The position numbers and the translations under genes were made by a program. A DNA stretch of 64,000 bases from NCBI GenBank assembly GCA_018857735.1, contig JABMCL010002458.1, forward strand, positions 62,001 through 126,000, written 5' to 3'. Below, in pieces: positions 50,669 through 58,115 of this stretch. The notes below the pieces were generated by a model. That model saw only the letters and a program-made list of their open reading frames with translations, searched no databases and was not told the origin of the DNA. Each line of letters begins with the position of its first letter. Positions within the stretch are counted from its first letter, which is position 1. The stretch comes from Alviniconcha marisindica (lineage: Eukaryota > Mollusca > Gastropoda > Provannidae).

Positions 50669-52458
50669 ATGCAAGCGTGTGTGGTGTGTGTGCATGTTTG
50701 TGCGTGTGCTCTGTGCATTTAGAGCAGAGAAAATCATTGACTGACCCATCACCTGCTCACAAACTGTCTTGAATTCGCTAACAATGCACTGACCACTGGT
50801 AATGCAGAAAGTGAAAATGCTTAATCTGCTCACCGTGTACCATGCTGCCTTCTTTTTCTTGTCACCTTTTGAGCCCTTGGCTGCTGACAAAGGCATCTGA
50901 TCCAAGGACCTTGACCCTCCCTCCGACATTGCCCCGTTCCATGAATCCACACTTAGGTTCAAGTCCAGGGACTTCTCTGAGCACCTATCCAGAATGTTCT
51001 CCAACGATCGCTCAAACGACCTCTCCCTGGAATGTCTGCCTGTCGACAGCGTGCGAGCCCCGTCCTTTTCCGAAGTGGAATCTGACATGGAGTCTGACTT
51101 CTTGTCCGCCAGCCCCATGATGACGGATGCGCTGTGACTGTGGTGGGGGAAGTCCAGGCCCGAGCCGGCCCCGCCTTCCGACAAGGTCATCTCACTGCGG
51201 CTGCTTTTCTCCGAGCCCGCAGGCAACTTCTCCGGAGACCAGGAGCGGCGAGCGTCCACCCGCTCGTTGACCGGCGATGGTGACCCAAGCCGGAAATCAA
51301 CCTTGTCCCTGGAAATCAAAGGAAGAGTGAAGTCGGGGAGAAAATTACATGAGTTGAACAGGTTAGAGGGATGACCAGCTTTCAAACCTTCACGAGTTAT
51401 AACATGGGCCTGGGTACAAGGCAAAGGAGGAAAACGTTTTTTGTTTTTTTACACATTAACCAGGGTTCAGACATAACTATGTGCAAGATGCACACACGCG
51501 CGTGCACACACACACACACACACACGCACGCACACACATGCACACCCCCACACATGCACACACACACACACACACACACACACCCATGCACACACACACC
51601 CCCACACACACACGCACACGCACACACACACACGCACGCACACACACACACACACGCACACCCCCACACCCACACCCACACACATGCGTGCACACACACA
51701 CACACACACACACACAAACATTGTACAAACTGATATGGGTGAAGGACAATGTCACCAACTCAAATATTCTGAGAAGAGAAATGTCTTGTTTGTTTTTTAA
51801 GGAAGACAGAGTACTAGCAGAGTCTGAGTGCCTGATGTCTTGGGGGGGACTGTGTTCCAGATGTGGAGGCCGCAGTGTGAAAGCCATGGGTTTTGCAGTT
51901 GAAGCGTTGGAGTTTGAGCAGGCATGTGTCTGACAAAAAAGACCAGAATGAGTGGGAAGGACTGTAAAGGTGTAGTAGCTCAGAAATATAAGAGGGGGCA
52001 GAACCTGTGATTGTGTTGTAATGCATACAAGCAGTTTTGTATTTTATTCATTCAGAAATTGGGAGCCAGTGGAGTTGCTGTAGGAGAGGAATAGACATGT
52101 ATGTCTGTTGGAATGAGATGTGTTTTGTACTGAGTGAGCACACATCTGTGTCTGTGTACCATGCTGTGTACCATGCTGTGTGCACTGTTTGTGTGTACAG
52201 TGTGCACACATCTGTGTCTGTGTACCATGCTGTGCGCACTGTTTGTGTGTCTGTGTACCATGCTGTGCGCACTGTTTTTGTGTACAGTGTGCACAGATCT
52301 AATCTCTGTGTCTGTGTCAGTGGGCCTGTTCAACAAGCTGCCAGCACACCCACCCATCCCTGTAGTCTGAAGCGGCCGTCGCCTGCGGGTCCTGGCTGGC
52401 AGTGGTGCCACAGGCATTCAGGGACTCCTGGCTGGACATCACAGTGTCCGTCTGGTGT
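28182..52458 (-). CDS. GRAMD1: GRAMD1/Aster-family sterol transfer protein (15 exons, one expected exon not found)
   Basis: Fifteen exons on the minus strand (listed separately) join with matching phases at every junction into about 734 residues from the candidate ATG at 52439, close to human GRAMD1B in length. Order: Ser-rich disordered N-terminus (1-185); WYT.LSPTYK and a GRAM domain (188-309) with [19 protein letters not shown] and [11 protein letters not shown]; acidic linker (310-371); ASTER/VASt sterol-binding domain (372-545) with [14 protein letters not shown] and YCLTRV; basic linker (545-604) with a KKKLRRRRK stretch; one membrane helix (about 621-645) ending in LFYKLWAME; and a tail with VSKWREIL and LLDQMK. 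Family knowledge: Aster proteins are ER-anchored, bind phosphatidylserine and cholesterol through GRAM at plasma-membrane contacts, and move cholesterol to the ER. Odd points: the W-H-x-C-Y-G/DDED segment expected after LMEQ is absent, and several junctions are embedded in tandem arrays. Whether it is orthologous to 1A, 1B or 1C cannot be said; invertebrates usually have one copy. Confidence 0.93.
28262..28487 (-). repeat. 28-bp minisatellite copying the exon 15 acceptor
   Basis: On the minus strand each unit reads CCTGTTTTCAGATG followed by CACCATCTTTCTGT; eight copies. The last is the true exon 15 start. Confidence 0.93.
28540..29230 (+). repeat. 46-bp minisatellite
   Basis: Core GAGACACCAAAGAGACAGGT then TTGCAGTCAGGCAAAGGAGT; about 12 copies with a diverged break at 28690-28880. 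Confidence 0.92.
29748..29868 (-). CDS. GRAMD1: GRAMD1-like exon 14 (C-terminal tail)
   Basis: The acceptor is GTGACAG|GCAAC and the donor ACCAG|GTACCA. It encodes [19 protein letters not shown] and [17 protein letters not shown], matching the luminal tail of GRAMD1 proteins. Phase 2 to 0. The acceptor is the end of a long CA-rich array. Confidence 0.94.
29870..31262 (-). repeat. CA-rich minisatellite starting at the exon 14 acceptor
   Basis: On the minus strand units read TGTGTGACAG then TCGTCAGTATGTTG (29870-30500) or GAGACAGTCATCTGTATGTT (30500-31130). The TGTGTGACAG matches the real exon 14 acceptor. Confidence 0.92.
31447..31560 (-). CDS. GRAMD1: GRAMD1-like exon 13 (membrane helix)
   Basis: The acceptor is GTTTCAG|TTTG and the donor CTCCT|GTGAGT. 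It encodes [19 protein letters not shown], the diagnostic ER-anchor helix and FYKLW motif of GRAMD1 proteins. Phase 2 at both ends. The first 25 bases and the acceptor are repeated three more times upstream in the intron. Confidence 0.94.
31535..31720 (-). repeat. repeat copying the exon 13 acceptor
   Basis: Four copies, including the real one, of an acceptor CAG followed by TTTGATACTGCTGGTGATGT; the intron side is (GGTT)n-like. Confidence 0.92.
31728..32205 (+). repeat. about 50-bp minisatellite
   Basis: Core ACTGACCACACTCAAACTCG then TAATCAAACTGAAATCAACC; about eight copies. Confidence 0.9.
32387..33010 (+). repeat. 39-bp minisatellite
   Basis: Core GGTTCATTTGAACCACAAGT then CTATAAGGACTGCTATCTT; about 16 copies. 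The unit is divisible by three and stop-free on both strands; GGTTCA...TGAACC is near-palindromic. Diverged relatives continue to 33300. Confidence 0.94.
33552..34048 (+). repeat. about 38-bp minisatellite
   Basis: Core GTAATGAGGTCACAAAGGCT then CCTGCAAACACACCACT; about 13 copies. Confidence 0.92.
34092..34161 (-). CDS. GRAMD1: GRAMD1-like exon 12 (start of membrane helix)
   Basis: The acceptor is TGTGCAG|GTG and the donor TCAT|GTAAGT. It encodes [20 protein letters not shown], running into the hydrophobic helix. Phase 1 to 2. Short exon, supported by phase agreement and the split membrane segment. Confidence 0.85.
34235..34330 (-). mobile_element. retroposon 3'-end fragment
   Basis: On the minus strand AGAGAATAGCGCTATAC is followed by an ATT-rich tail, the same signature as in the copies at 56721-57156. 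Short fragment inside a GRAMD1-like intron. Confidence 0.45.
34391..34424 (+). repeat. (CA)n microsatellite
   Basis: A CA run of about 34 bp, followed by GATGAT-rich sequence to about 34720. Confidence 0.9.
34795..35045 (+). repeat. ACCAACCAACAGAC-type tandem repeat
   Basis: Short degenerate units (CAACCAACAGACAAACC) reach to within 4 bp of the exon 11 donor. Confidence 0.85.
35049..35231 (-). CDS. GRAMD1: GRAMD1-like exon 11 (basic linker)
   Basis: The acceptor is GTGGCAG|CGG and the donor AGAG|GTTAGG. It encodes a strongly charged segment with [10 protein letters not shown] and [11 protein letters not shown], then a Ser/Pro-rich end, like the basic linker before the membrane helix in Aster proteins. 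Phase 1 at both ends. Confidence 0.88.
35495..35680 (+). repeat. about 29-bp minisatellite
   Basis: Core AGCAACCAATAAAAAGGTTG then TTGTCATA; about seven copies. Confidence 0.88.
35858..35911 (-). CDS. GRAMD1: GRAMD1-like exon 10 (ASTER/VASt end)
   Basis: The acceptor is GCTGCAG|GG and the donor CTCT|GTGAGT. This 54-bp exon encodes [17 protein letters not shown], the conserved C-terminal helix of the VASt domain. Phase 1 at both ends. Confidence 0.93.
35965..36425 (+). repeat. about 57-bp minisatellite
   Basis: Core CAGTCTAAGACTTGTCTGTC then AACATCCCCACCACAGACTG; eight copies. Confidence 0.9.
36425..37340 (-). repeat. 62-bp minisatellite copying the exon 9 donor
   Basis: On the minus strand units carry TCCACAAGTCTGTGATGGGA, ATGTTTAAGGGTGAGT and a spacer; about 15 copies in two lengths (with or without AGTCTG). 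The real donor of exon 9 at 37316/37315 is the right-most copy. Confidence 0.94.
37316..37508 (-). CDS. GRAMD1: GRAMD1-like exon 9 (ASTER/VASt, Cys-rich)
   Basis: The acceptor is GAGCAG|GTGTGTT and the donor AAGG|GTGAGT. It encodes [35 protein letters not shown] and [14 protein letters not shown]. Phase 0 to 1. It carries five cysteines in a short stretch where vertebrate Asters are mostly free of them. It is flanked on both sides by arrays whose units contain its acceptor and its donor. Confidence 0.94.
37500..38330 (-). repeat. minisatellite copying the exon 9 acceptor
   Basis: On the minus strand units carry CTATGTGAGCAGGTGTGTTG; the real acceptor is GAGCAG|GTGTGTT. About 22 copies with CACACACAT-type fillers. 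Confidence 0.92.
38396..38520 (-). CDS. GRAMD1: GRAMD1-like exon 8 (ASTER/VASt)
   Basis: The acceptor is TGGCCCAG|ATC and the donor GACAG|GTCAGT. It encodes [18 protein letters not shown] and [15 protein letters not shown], the middle of the VASt fold. It enters in phase 1 and leaves in phase 0. The intron sequence next to the acceptor is the seed of the 38545-39075 array. Confidence 0.93.
38545..39075 (+). repeat. minisatellite seeded next to the exon 8 acceptor
   Basis: Core GGTTTTTACACCCAGTCAAC, CAGGGCCACAGTGAGGTAAG, TAACTT; about 14 copies in short and long forms. The GGGCCACAG...GAGGTAAGTAA part also abuts exon 8. Confidence 0.9.
39078..39575 (+). repeat. 52-bp minisatellite
   Basis: Core TGGCTGTATTCATACCATAC then AGCAGCCAGCCTACTTCCAC; ten highly similar copies. 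Confidence 0.93.
39625..39940 (+). repeat. 46-bp CA-rich minisatellite
   Basis: Core ACCACACCCCACTTGCACAC then ATACTCCCTTCACATACAC; seven copies, then a C-rich run. Confidence 0.92.
39994..40137 (-). CDS. GRAMD1: GRAMD1-like exon 7 (ASTER/VASt start)
   Basis: The acceptor is CTTGACAG|GT and the donor TTCG|GTCAGT. It encodes [18 protein letters not shown] and [17 protein letters not shown], matching the first strand and helix of the VASt domain. Phase 1 at both ends. Confidence 0.94.
40145..40530 (+). repeat. 50-bp minisatellite next to exon 7
   Basis: Core CAAATCAGCCAACCAGTAAA then TCTATCTCCCAGTCAACACT; about eight copies, beginning within 10 bp of the exon 7 acceptor. Confidence 0.92.
40790..41915 (+). 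repeat. G-rich minisatellite (60-80 bp)
   Basis: Units contain CATCAGACAGCAGTCAGGCT followed by long G runs and GGGTTCAGTGATACTGT; about 16 copies. Many runs of 8-14 G could form G-quadruplexes in DNA. The sense RNA of the GRAMD1-like gene would be C-rich. Confidence 0.94.
42038..42090 (+). repeat. (CCAG)n microsatellite
   Basis: CCAGCCAGCCAG units about 30 bp beyond the exon 6 donor. Confidence 0.9.
42120..42306 (-). CDS. GRAMD1: GRAMD1-like exon 6 (acidic linker)
   Basis: The acceptor is CATCTCCAG|GAC and the donor GACA|GTAAGG. It encodes [17 protein letters not shown], then a Ser/Pro/Asp-rich stretch ending SEDSD, as in the linker between GRAM and ASTER domains. It enters in phase 0 and leaves in phase 1. 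It is phase-compatible with exon 5, but family alignment predicts at least one exon between them. Confidence 0.85.
42530..42845 (+). repeat. 42-bp minisatellite
   Basis: Core GGGGACCAAAGTACACCGAG then TCAGCATGCTTCTGTGTGTACT; seven to eight copies. Weaker relatives approach the exon 6 acceptor at 42310-42480. Confidence 0.92.
42940..43240 (+). repeat. (CT)n and TGTTACAAACCAGTT repeat
   Basis: CT runs separated by CATTATGCAGGGTGTTACAA units, six copies. Confidence 0.92.
43685..44068 (+). repeat. 40-bp minisatellite
   Basis: Core GACAGCATCACACTGGTCAA then GATGGATTGGAGGACAACCT; nine nearly identical copies. Confidence 0.94.
44085..45990 (+). repeat. 43/51-bp dimeric minisatellite
   Basis: Units share CTTCTGGCTAACATAAAGCC and TGACAGTACCACA; long forms carry GGCACACACCATGCCTAC, short forms TCATGCCCAC. 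They alternate long-short at the left, then mostly short. After about 45640 the units decay abruptly with many indels. Confidence 0.94.
46050..46880 (+). repeat. about 30-bp degenerate minisatellite
   Basis: Core ACACTTCAGTTTATCTCTGT then AGCACACTG or AGAATAATG. Confidence 0.88.
46885..47680 (+). repeat. 42-bp minisatellite
   Basis: Core CACTTCAGTTTATCTCTTCA then GTAAGACTTCAGCTAACACCAA; about 16 copies, related to the array to its left. Confidence 0.92.
47917..48195 (-). repeat. 41-bp minisatellite copying the exon 5 donor side
   Basis: On the minus strand units start GTCAGCGACGCCTTCTTGTC; the real donor region reads GTCAGTGAGGTGTTCTTGTC. Seven copies including the real one. Confidence 0.93.
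48195..48371 (-). CDS. GRAMD1: GRAMD1-like exon 5 (GRAM domain)
   Basis: The acceptor is GTTGCAG|CTG and the donor GAGCAG|GTCAGTG. It encodes [37 protein letters not shown] and IWQNNLMEQ, with phase 0 at both ends. The donor and the first bases of the following intron are the end unit of a 41-bp array (47917-48195). Confidence 0.95.
48575..49245 (+). repeat. GA-rich microsatellite region
   Basis: Long AGAGAGACAGACAGAGAGAA-type purine tract; polypyrimidine on the gene's sense strand. Confidence 0.93.
49296..49399 (-). CDS. GRAMD1: GRAMD1-like exon 4 (GRAM domain)
   Basis: The acceptor is TGTCAG|ATTAC and the donor GTG|GTCAGT-like. It encodes [19 protein letters not shown] and [15 protein letters not shown], the best conserved block of the GRAM domain. 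It enters in phase 1 and leaves in phase 0. A GA-rich array begins about 50 bp beyond the donor. Confidence 0.95.
49783..49867 (-). CDS. GRAMD1: GRAMD1-like exon 3 (GRAM domain start)
   Basis: The acceptor is CACGCAG and the donor GTTG|GTGAGT. It encodes [19 protein letters not shown] and DERLIV, the conserved start of the Aster GRAM domain. It enters in phase 0 and leaves in phase 1. Confidence 0.93.
49925..50290 (+). repeat. about 18-bp minisatellite
   Basis: Core GTCCAGTCATTACGTCAGT, degenerate, about 18 copies, beginning 57 bp from the exon 3 acceptor. Confidence 0.9.
50609..50667 (+). repeat. (GT)n microsatellite
   Basis: A pure GT run of nearly 60 bp, next to a C run at about 50572-50586. 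Confidence 0.95.
50834..51308 (-). CDS. GRAMD1: GRAMD1-like exon 2 (disordered N-terminus)
   Basis: The acceptor is TTTCCAG|GG and the donor ACG|GTGAGC at 50834/50833. It encodes a Ser-, Glu- and Arg-rich low-complexity region, typical of Aster N-termini, ending in a basic [12 protein letters not shown] stretch just before the GRAM domain. It enters in phase 2 and leaves in phase 0. It is the longest exon of the gene, at 475 bp. Confidence 0.88.
51490..51720 (+). repeat. CA-rich microsatellite
   Basis: CA runs broken by CGCA, TGCA and CCCC motifs, between exons 1 and 2 of the GRAMD1-like gene. Confidence 0.93.
51745..52090 (-). mobile_element. non-LTR retrotransposon fragment (RT C-terminal region)
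   Basis: Minus-strand reading gives [10 protein letters not shown], then [16 protein letters not shown] and [10 protein letters not shown]. It closely parallels the fragment at 59105-59587 (SGPAYLSELLHVYTPS, RKTHGFRAFS), so both come from one LINE family. It lies in the intron between exons 1 and 2 of the GRAMD1-like gene, in the same sense. Confidence 0.75.
52135..52320 (+). repeat. about 55-bp tandem repeat, 3 copies
   Basis: Core GTGTCTGTGTACCATGCTGT then GCGCACTGTTTGTGTGTAC; ends about 35 bp from the exon 1 donor. Confidence 0.85.
52354..52458 (-). CDS. GRAMD1: GRAMD1-like exon 1 (candidate start exon)
   Basis: The acceptor TTTTTCAG abuts 52458 and the donor GATGG|GTGGGT is at 52354/52353. 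An ATG at 52439-52437 opens a frame reading [18 protein letters not shown] and ending in phase 2, which fits the next exon. The frame stays open for six codons upstream of the ATG, so translation may start in an earlier exon. The acceptor shows that at least one upstream exon exists. Confidence 0.7.
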
Positions 52459-52494
52459 CTGAAAAACACTCACACCTGTACAGGGAGCATTAGC

Positions 52495-52910
52495 AACAGT
52501 TCCAGCCATGGCAAAAGGTCACATTTTACTGACCCAACATTTCCAGCCATGGCAAAAGGTCACATTTTACTGACCTAACATTTCCAGCCATGGCAAAAGG
52601 TCAGATTTTACTGACCTAACATTTCCAGCCATGGCAAAAGGTCACATTTTATGACCTAACGTTTCCAGCCAAGGCAAAAGGTCACATTTTACTGACCTAA
52701 TGTTTCCAGCCAGGCAAAAGGTCATGTTTTCCTGACCTAACATTTCCAGCCATGGCTAAAGGTCATGTTTTACTGACCTAACATTTCCAGCCATGGCAAA
52801 AAAACAAAAAAATGTTTTACTGACCTAACATTTCCAGCCATGGCAATAAAATCTGTTTTACTGACCTAACATTTCCAGCCATGGCAATAAAATATGTTTT
52901 ATTGACCTAA
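52495..52910 (+). repeat. about 42-bp minisatellite
   Basis: Core ACATTTCCAGCCATGGCAAA then AGGTCACATTTTACTGACCTA; ten copies, starting about 35 bp from the exon 1 acceptor. Confidence 0.92.
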
Positions 52911-52934
52911 GAGTAGGAGTACTAGGACTTGACC

Positions 52935-53700
52935 TTCAGCACATACTCTAACTCAAACCCCAAAACACCCCATACTCTAACTCAAACCCAAAAAACACCC
53001 CATACTCTAAGTCTAACTCCAGTAAAAAGGTCTCCCATACTCTGTTTCAAGGAAATGGATACTACAACTGCAAGCAGGATGGTCTCATATCTTATTCATA
53101 ACTCAAGTAAAAGGGTACTACAACTGCAAGCAGGATGGTCTCATATCTTATTCTTAACTCAAGTAAAAAGGTACTACAACTGCAAGCAGGATGGTCTCAT
53201 ATCTTATTCTTAACTCAAGTAAAAAGGTCCCCATTATGGGGCCCATACTCTAACTCAAAAGATACCCTTTACTCTAACTCCAGTAAAAAGGTCTCCCATA
53301 CTCTAACTCAGGTACTACAAGTAGAATGGTCTCATACCATAACTCAAGTAAAAAGGTCCCCATTATGGGGCTCATACTCTAGGTCTAATTCAGATAAAAA
53401 GAGGTCCCATACTCTAACTCAAATAAAAAGAGGTCCCATACTCTAACTCAAATAAAAAGAGGTCCCATACTCTAACTCAAATAAAAAGAGGTCCCATACT
53501 CTAACTCTAAATAAAAAGAGGTCCCATACTCTAACTCAAATAAAAAGAGGTCCCATACTCTAACTCAAATAAAAAGAGGTCCCATACTCTGACTCAAATA
53601 AAAAGAGGTCCCAAATAAAAAGAGGTCCCAACTCCCATACTCTAACTCAAATAAAAAGAGGTCCCATAACTCATATAAAAATAGATCCCATTCTCTAACT
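52935..53700 (+). repeat. about 29-bp minisatellite
   Basis: Core ACTCAAATAAAAAGAGGTCC then CATACTCTA; more than 20 copies, interrupted by GCAAGCAGGATGGTCTCATA units. Confidence 0.9.
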
Positions 53701-53701
53701 C

Positions 53702-54012
53702 AGATGGTGAGCCAGTTTGGCCTAGCGGTGAGGCGTTAGGCTGGTAAGCGGAAGGACCTCAGTATGATACCATTTCGACTCTCCTTTCTCTTCAAAAAGG
53801 TTGTGAATTTGTGGACACCGTCTTGTGACTTTGTCCATCACTTCCTACTGAAACATTCAAATGGCTCTCATCGCTGCCCATCTTAATGCAGGAATCATTC
53901 TGGTGGTGACAGTGTTGTGACAGGTATATAATCTCCCTCTTCCCCCACCTCCATACCCCCTTCCCCCCGTCCCTAATAAGCCTTATGGTTTCTGTGGACG
54001 TTAAGCACCATG
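53702..54012 (+). mobile_element. tRNA-derived SINE-like element
   Basis: Starts with an A-box-like TTTGGCCTAGCGGTGAGG and a weak B-box-like TTTCGACTCTCC about 45 bp later, as in tRNA heads of invertebrate SINEs. It continues with unique body sequence and ends with GTGGACGTTAAGCACC, a familiar SINE 3' ending type. It interrupts a minisatellite. Confidence 0.6.
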
Positions 54013-54019
54013 TTTACTT

Positions 54020-54571
54020 ACTTTACTAACTGAGATAAAAAGGTCTCCAATACTCTAACTCAAGTAAAAAGGTAACTGCAAGCAGGATGGTCTCCTACTT
54101 TAAAGAGGTCCCCATTATGGGGCCCACACTGTAGCTAAATAAAAAGATATCCCATACTCAAGTAAAAATGTATCCCAATTCAAATACTTTATCTCCCGTA
54201 AATAAAAAGGTTCCCCATAGATTTTAAGTTAATTTAAAGTATATAATAAAAAATATAAACACACACACACACACACACAAACTGAAGTAGGTATAGGATG
54301 GTCCCATGCATTTTAACTCAAGCAAAAAGGTCCCCCATATACTCTAGCTCAAATAAGAAAGGTACCCATACTCACTCAAATAAAAATGCCCACTTTACAA
54401 AGGTTGCCGAAATCTTAAGTTAGAGAGCACTGCATACTCATTCAAGTAGGACAATGACTCAGTTGCACTTGACATTTTTCATGCTGATGTGACATCTATA
54501 AGGTGCCAAGGATGGTTTATGTAAACCGGTCAGACAGTTACTGTACTGGTCACATACATGGCCTTATTACC

Positions 54572-54627
<56 letters not shown>

Positions 54628-55460
54628 ACTTTGTATGTACATATACACTCTGTCTCTGTTTTATTTTTTGTTTGTTTTTACCACCGTTTTGTTTAGTTAG
54701 TTTCTTTCTTTTGTTTTGAGAAGCAGTCAAACAAAATAACAGCCAGTACAGCTGACCAACTGCTAACTTCCCCCCAGTATGCACTGATCTTAGTCAGTTA
54801 TTCAGTATCTGCTCATCCAAACCCTGGTAACCCCACCCTTTAATAGTTTGTCAGTAAATTAAAAGATACCTCCTACTGACATAGTCAAACTCAAACAGGG
54901 CACTTCCATTTTATACTTTCACTCAAGTAACAAGGCCCCCATACTCTTATTCTTAAGCAAAAAGGCACCCCACATCCTAACTCCTGTAAAAATATACTCC
55001 ACACCCTGCTGAAGTACCACCTTAACTAAAAAGAACAGAAGACCCCCTAAAACTTAAAGGCTACACTAACTCAAGTAAGCAGGCCCAAAATAACCAACTG
55101 AAAGTGAAAGTAGTCTAGCAAGTAAAATGGCCCTCCATACTCTCCCACAAAAAGGTCCCCTTACTCTAACTCAAGTAAAAAGCCGCCAAACTCTAACTCA
55201 AGTAAAAAAGCCCCCATACTCTAAGTCTAGCTCAAGTAAAAAAGCCTCCATACTCTAAGTCTAACTCAAGTTTATAAAAAAAAAACTCTAAATCTAACTC
55301 AAGTAAAAAAAGCCCCCACACTCTAACAGTCTAAGTCTAACTCAAGTAAAAAAAGCCCCCAAGTCTAACTCAAGTAAAAAAAGCCCCCATACTCTAACAG
55401 TCTAAGTCTAACTCAAGTAAAAAAGCCCCTACACTCTAACTCAGGTAAAAAGGCTTTCAT
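54020..55460 (+). repeat. degenerate continuation of the ACTCAAGTAAAAAGG repeat
   Basis: Diverged copies of CTAACTCAAGTAAAAAGGTC continue on the far side of the SINE-like element, with a (CA)n tract at about 54574-54628 and unique stretches. Confidence 0.8.
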
Positions 55461-56127
55461 ACAGGGTTCACATTAACCAGTAGTTTCTGGTATTTTACTG
55501 GTTAAAAATAAAATCAACATCATACCAGAAAAAAATCAGCAACCACATAGAAGGAGTCTCTAGAGCAACTGGTCAGATACATTTACCACCTGTTATTTGG
55601 TTTGACTAGTTCTAAAAAAATCAATTAAAAAAATCAATAAATTGTGTAAGTAAGATTAAGAGAGACAGCATATCGTGTGGAGTGGTGGGGTGTGTGTGTG
55701 TGTGTGTGTGTGTGGTAGTAGTACTGACCACTGTGTGTCTGATCAGTTACAATGATTATTTGACCGGTTTCCATGAACCGCTTTCACCACATTGTAGTCA
55801 CTGATGTCACACCAGTTTGAAAAATGTTTAGCACAATCACTGTACTTAGTCCTGTTTTGGGGGCTGCTCTGTGCTAAATTCTGGAACTGAGCAAATTCCA
55901 ACTCTGCATGGAACAAAATCGCAAAGTAGGATTACTAGGAATCAGTTAAATTCCACAAAATATATCAAGAACCAACATTTAAAAGGTGGTAAAACTAAAA
56001 GCAATGAGTGTGCCCCATTTATATATACATAATTATGCCAGTAGTCCTGTCACTGACACTGTGACATTGGTCATTGTCAACATATTTAATGAAGATTAAA
56101 ACTGTTGGGTTAGGGTTGCTCATGAAA

Positions 56128-56183
<56 letters not shown>

Positions 56184-56720
56184 AGTTATCTCAACCTGTC
56201 ACAGTGTCTGCAAAAAGCCAACAGTGATTTTTTCAATAGTACTTAGTAGCCTTATCAACATTTATAATTTAAAAAAATAAAGCAAACTGACATGTATACA
56301 TACTAATACAAAACACAGTTTTACCCCTCAGTAAAATTAATTTACATGAAATATTTATTACACTCACAGATCTAGTCACACAAGAATATTCCAACAAGCA
56401 ACATTCCAACTTTGCACCTGAGGCAATTTCAGAATTATGCAGGCAATTCAAGAACTGGTAGTGGTACTGGTAGTAATTTTAGGAATTCACACTTTGAGCT
56501 GCTTAGTTCTGGAACCGAGCAAATTCCAACCTTGCGCAAGTCACGATTATGTGCATAAATGGTGTGTGCCGGCATCCAGATTAATACATCATTATTCTGG
56601 TCCCTACTGGTTCATAGGATTATACTGAAAAGAATTTTATGACCGGCCCTGCATGTCTGAGAATGAATGTTGATATATTTCACGTGGCATCAGCCATGCA
56701 ACAACCACAGAGCGCTACCA
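55460..56720. other. unique AT-rich sequence with (GT)n and (GA)n tracts
   Basis: Contains GT at about 55692-55714 and GA at about 56112-56182. No exon was recognised. Confidence 0.5.
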
Positions 56721-57156
56721 CTACACCACTTCCGTGGATATTAATAATATGCGCTATAAAAGGATACAGTCACTCATTCAGAATCACATGCCAATGTACA
56801 CAGTGAGTCTGCTCGAGAGCAGAGAATAGCGCTATATAAAAGCTATGAATATGAATAATAATAATTATACATCATCTGATCATGTCAAATGATGAAAATT
56901 CTAAACATAAAAGTTTGCAATTTGTATGTCCCCTTTGCACTACACCACTTCCGTGGATATTAATAATATGCGCTATGAAAGGATACAGTCACTCATTCAG
57001 AATCACATGCCAATGTACACAGTGAGTCTGCTCGAGAGCAGAGAATAGCGCTATATAAAAGCTATGAATAATAATAATAATAATTATACATCATCTGATC
57101 ATGTCAAATGATGAAAATTCTAAACGTAAGTTTGCAATTTTTATGTCCCCTTTGCA
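56721..57156 (+). repeat. 219-bp tandem duplication with retroposon-like tail
   Basis: Two nearly identical copies start at 56721 and 56940 (CTACACCACTTCCGTGGATA). Each contains AGAGAATAGCGCTATATAAA followed by an AAT-rich stretch, resembling the 3' end of a molluscan retroposon. Small differences (ATAAAAG versus GTAAG) show some age. Confidence 0.8.
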
Positions 57157-57239
57157 GTCACCAGATCCCCCGCAACAAAGTAATAATCACTCGACCATTG
57201 TTTAATAATAAAATAAAATAAAGTGCTGCCCACGTGCTT

Positions 57240-58037
57240 CGTCCACACTAAGCCCGTCGAAGGCGTTGATTGGCTGCAGATCATCTGTCAGTCAGAGGAC
57301 TGCAAGTGGTCAGTTACTGTCAAAATAGCACGTTCTTTCAGTAATATTCACTCTCATATTTTTGAGTTATTTACAGTAAATAAAAACAATAGTAACACAA
57401 CACTGTGTCGGATCAAATTTTTCGCGTTTTTTGAAACTTTTCTCAGTCAAACTCATTGAACCCCTTGTTGAGGATTCTGATATATATATGGGGCAGCTTA
57501 GCGGCACGTCGCCGAACTATTGCGAAACCCGTCCTCTTGATGTTCTTACCGTGAAGCACCGAGCCGTGGGGAGTTTCTGGGAGACTCAGCAAATGATGTC
57601 ACGCTTGGGGCGGACTCAACATGAAACAGCACAGATTGTTTATGTTTGGTTTCTCTGTTGTTGGTAGGGCTTCCATGGTCGTTATCCACGTACGAACGTC
57701 GGTACTCGACCGTCACAACCCCCCTCTTACCTTGTCGGCTCATTGTCGTTCACGTGAATGTAATAAATTAAGAGAAATACACTTCATAATGCGAAAAATC
57801 GAAGTTCCAATGTTTACCGCATTATGTTGACTATCACGTACGACAGAAGCGGAAGTGTAAATGCTACATCAGTTTCGCATTCTGCTGCAGTAAACGTAAA
57901 TAATTCTGACTTTGTTTCTTGAAAAACACTACACGTAAAGCAATATATTATGGCTAGCATAAAACATTCAAGTAAAAACGAGGTAAAATAAAGGCAGAAT
58001 CCCAACATTCTTTTGAAATACGAAATTATAGGCTATA
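57240..58037. promoter_or_regulatory. probable promoter region between divergent genes
   Basis: This unique interval, relatively rich in CG dinucleotides, separates the start of the plus-strand gene at 58038 from the minus-strand GRAMD1-like gene. It includes CACGTG E-box-like sites near 57224 and 57750. On the minus strand an ATG near 57740 is followed by MSRQ and a good donor (CAAG|GTAAGA), a possible first exon for the GRAMD1-like transcript. Its phase does not fit exon 1 directly, so another exon or a non-coding role would be needed. Start sites are not visible. Confidence 0.4.
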
Positions 58038-58115
58038 ATGGTAGCTCTGCGTAGCGCGCGTTCCAGAGACGAGATCAAAGCAGAGATGGACGAGTTTAGC
58101 GAAGACGACAGGAAA
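58038..58115 (+). CDS. unrecognised gene, exon 1
   Basis: The ATG at 58038-58040 and 26 codons end at the donor GAAA|GTAAGC. The translation is Arg- and Glu-rich. No upstream in-frame coding is needed; the start was chosen as the first ATG after the probable promoter. Confidence 0.72.

Noticed and set aside
53702..53780. Intact tRNA gene
   Set aside because: A-box-like sequence is good but the B-box is degenerate and no cloverleaf with paired acceptor arm could be drawn; a SINE head fits better.
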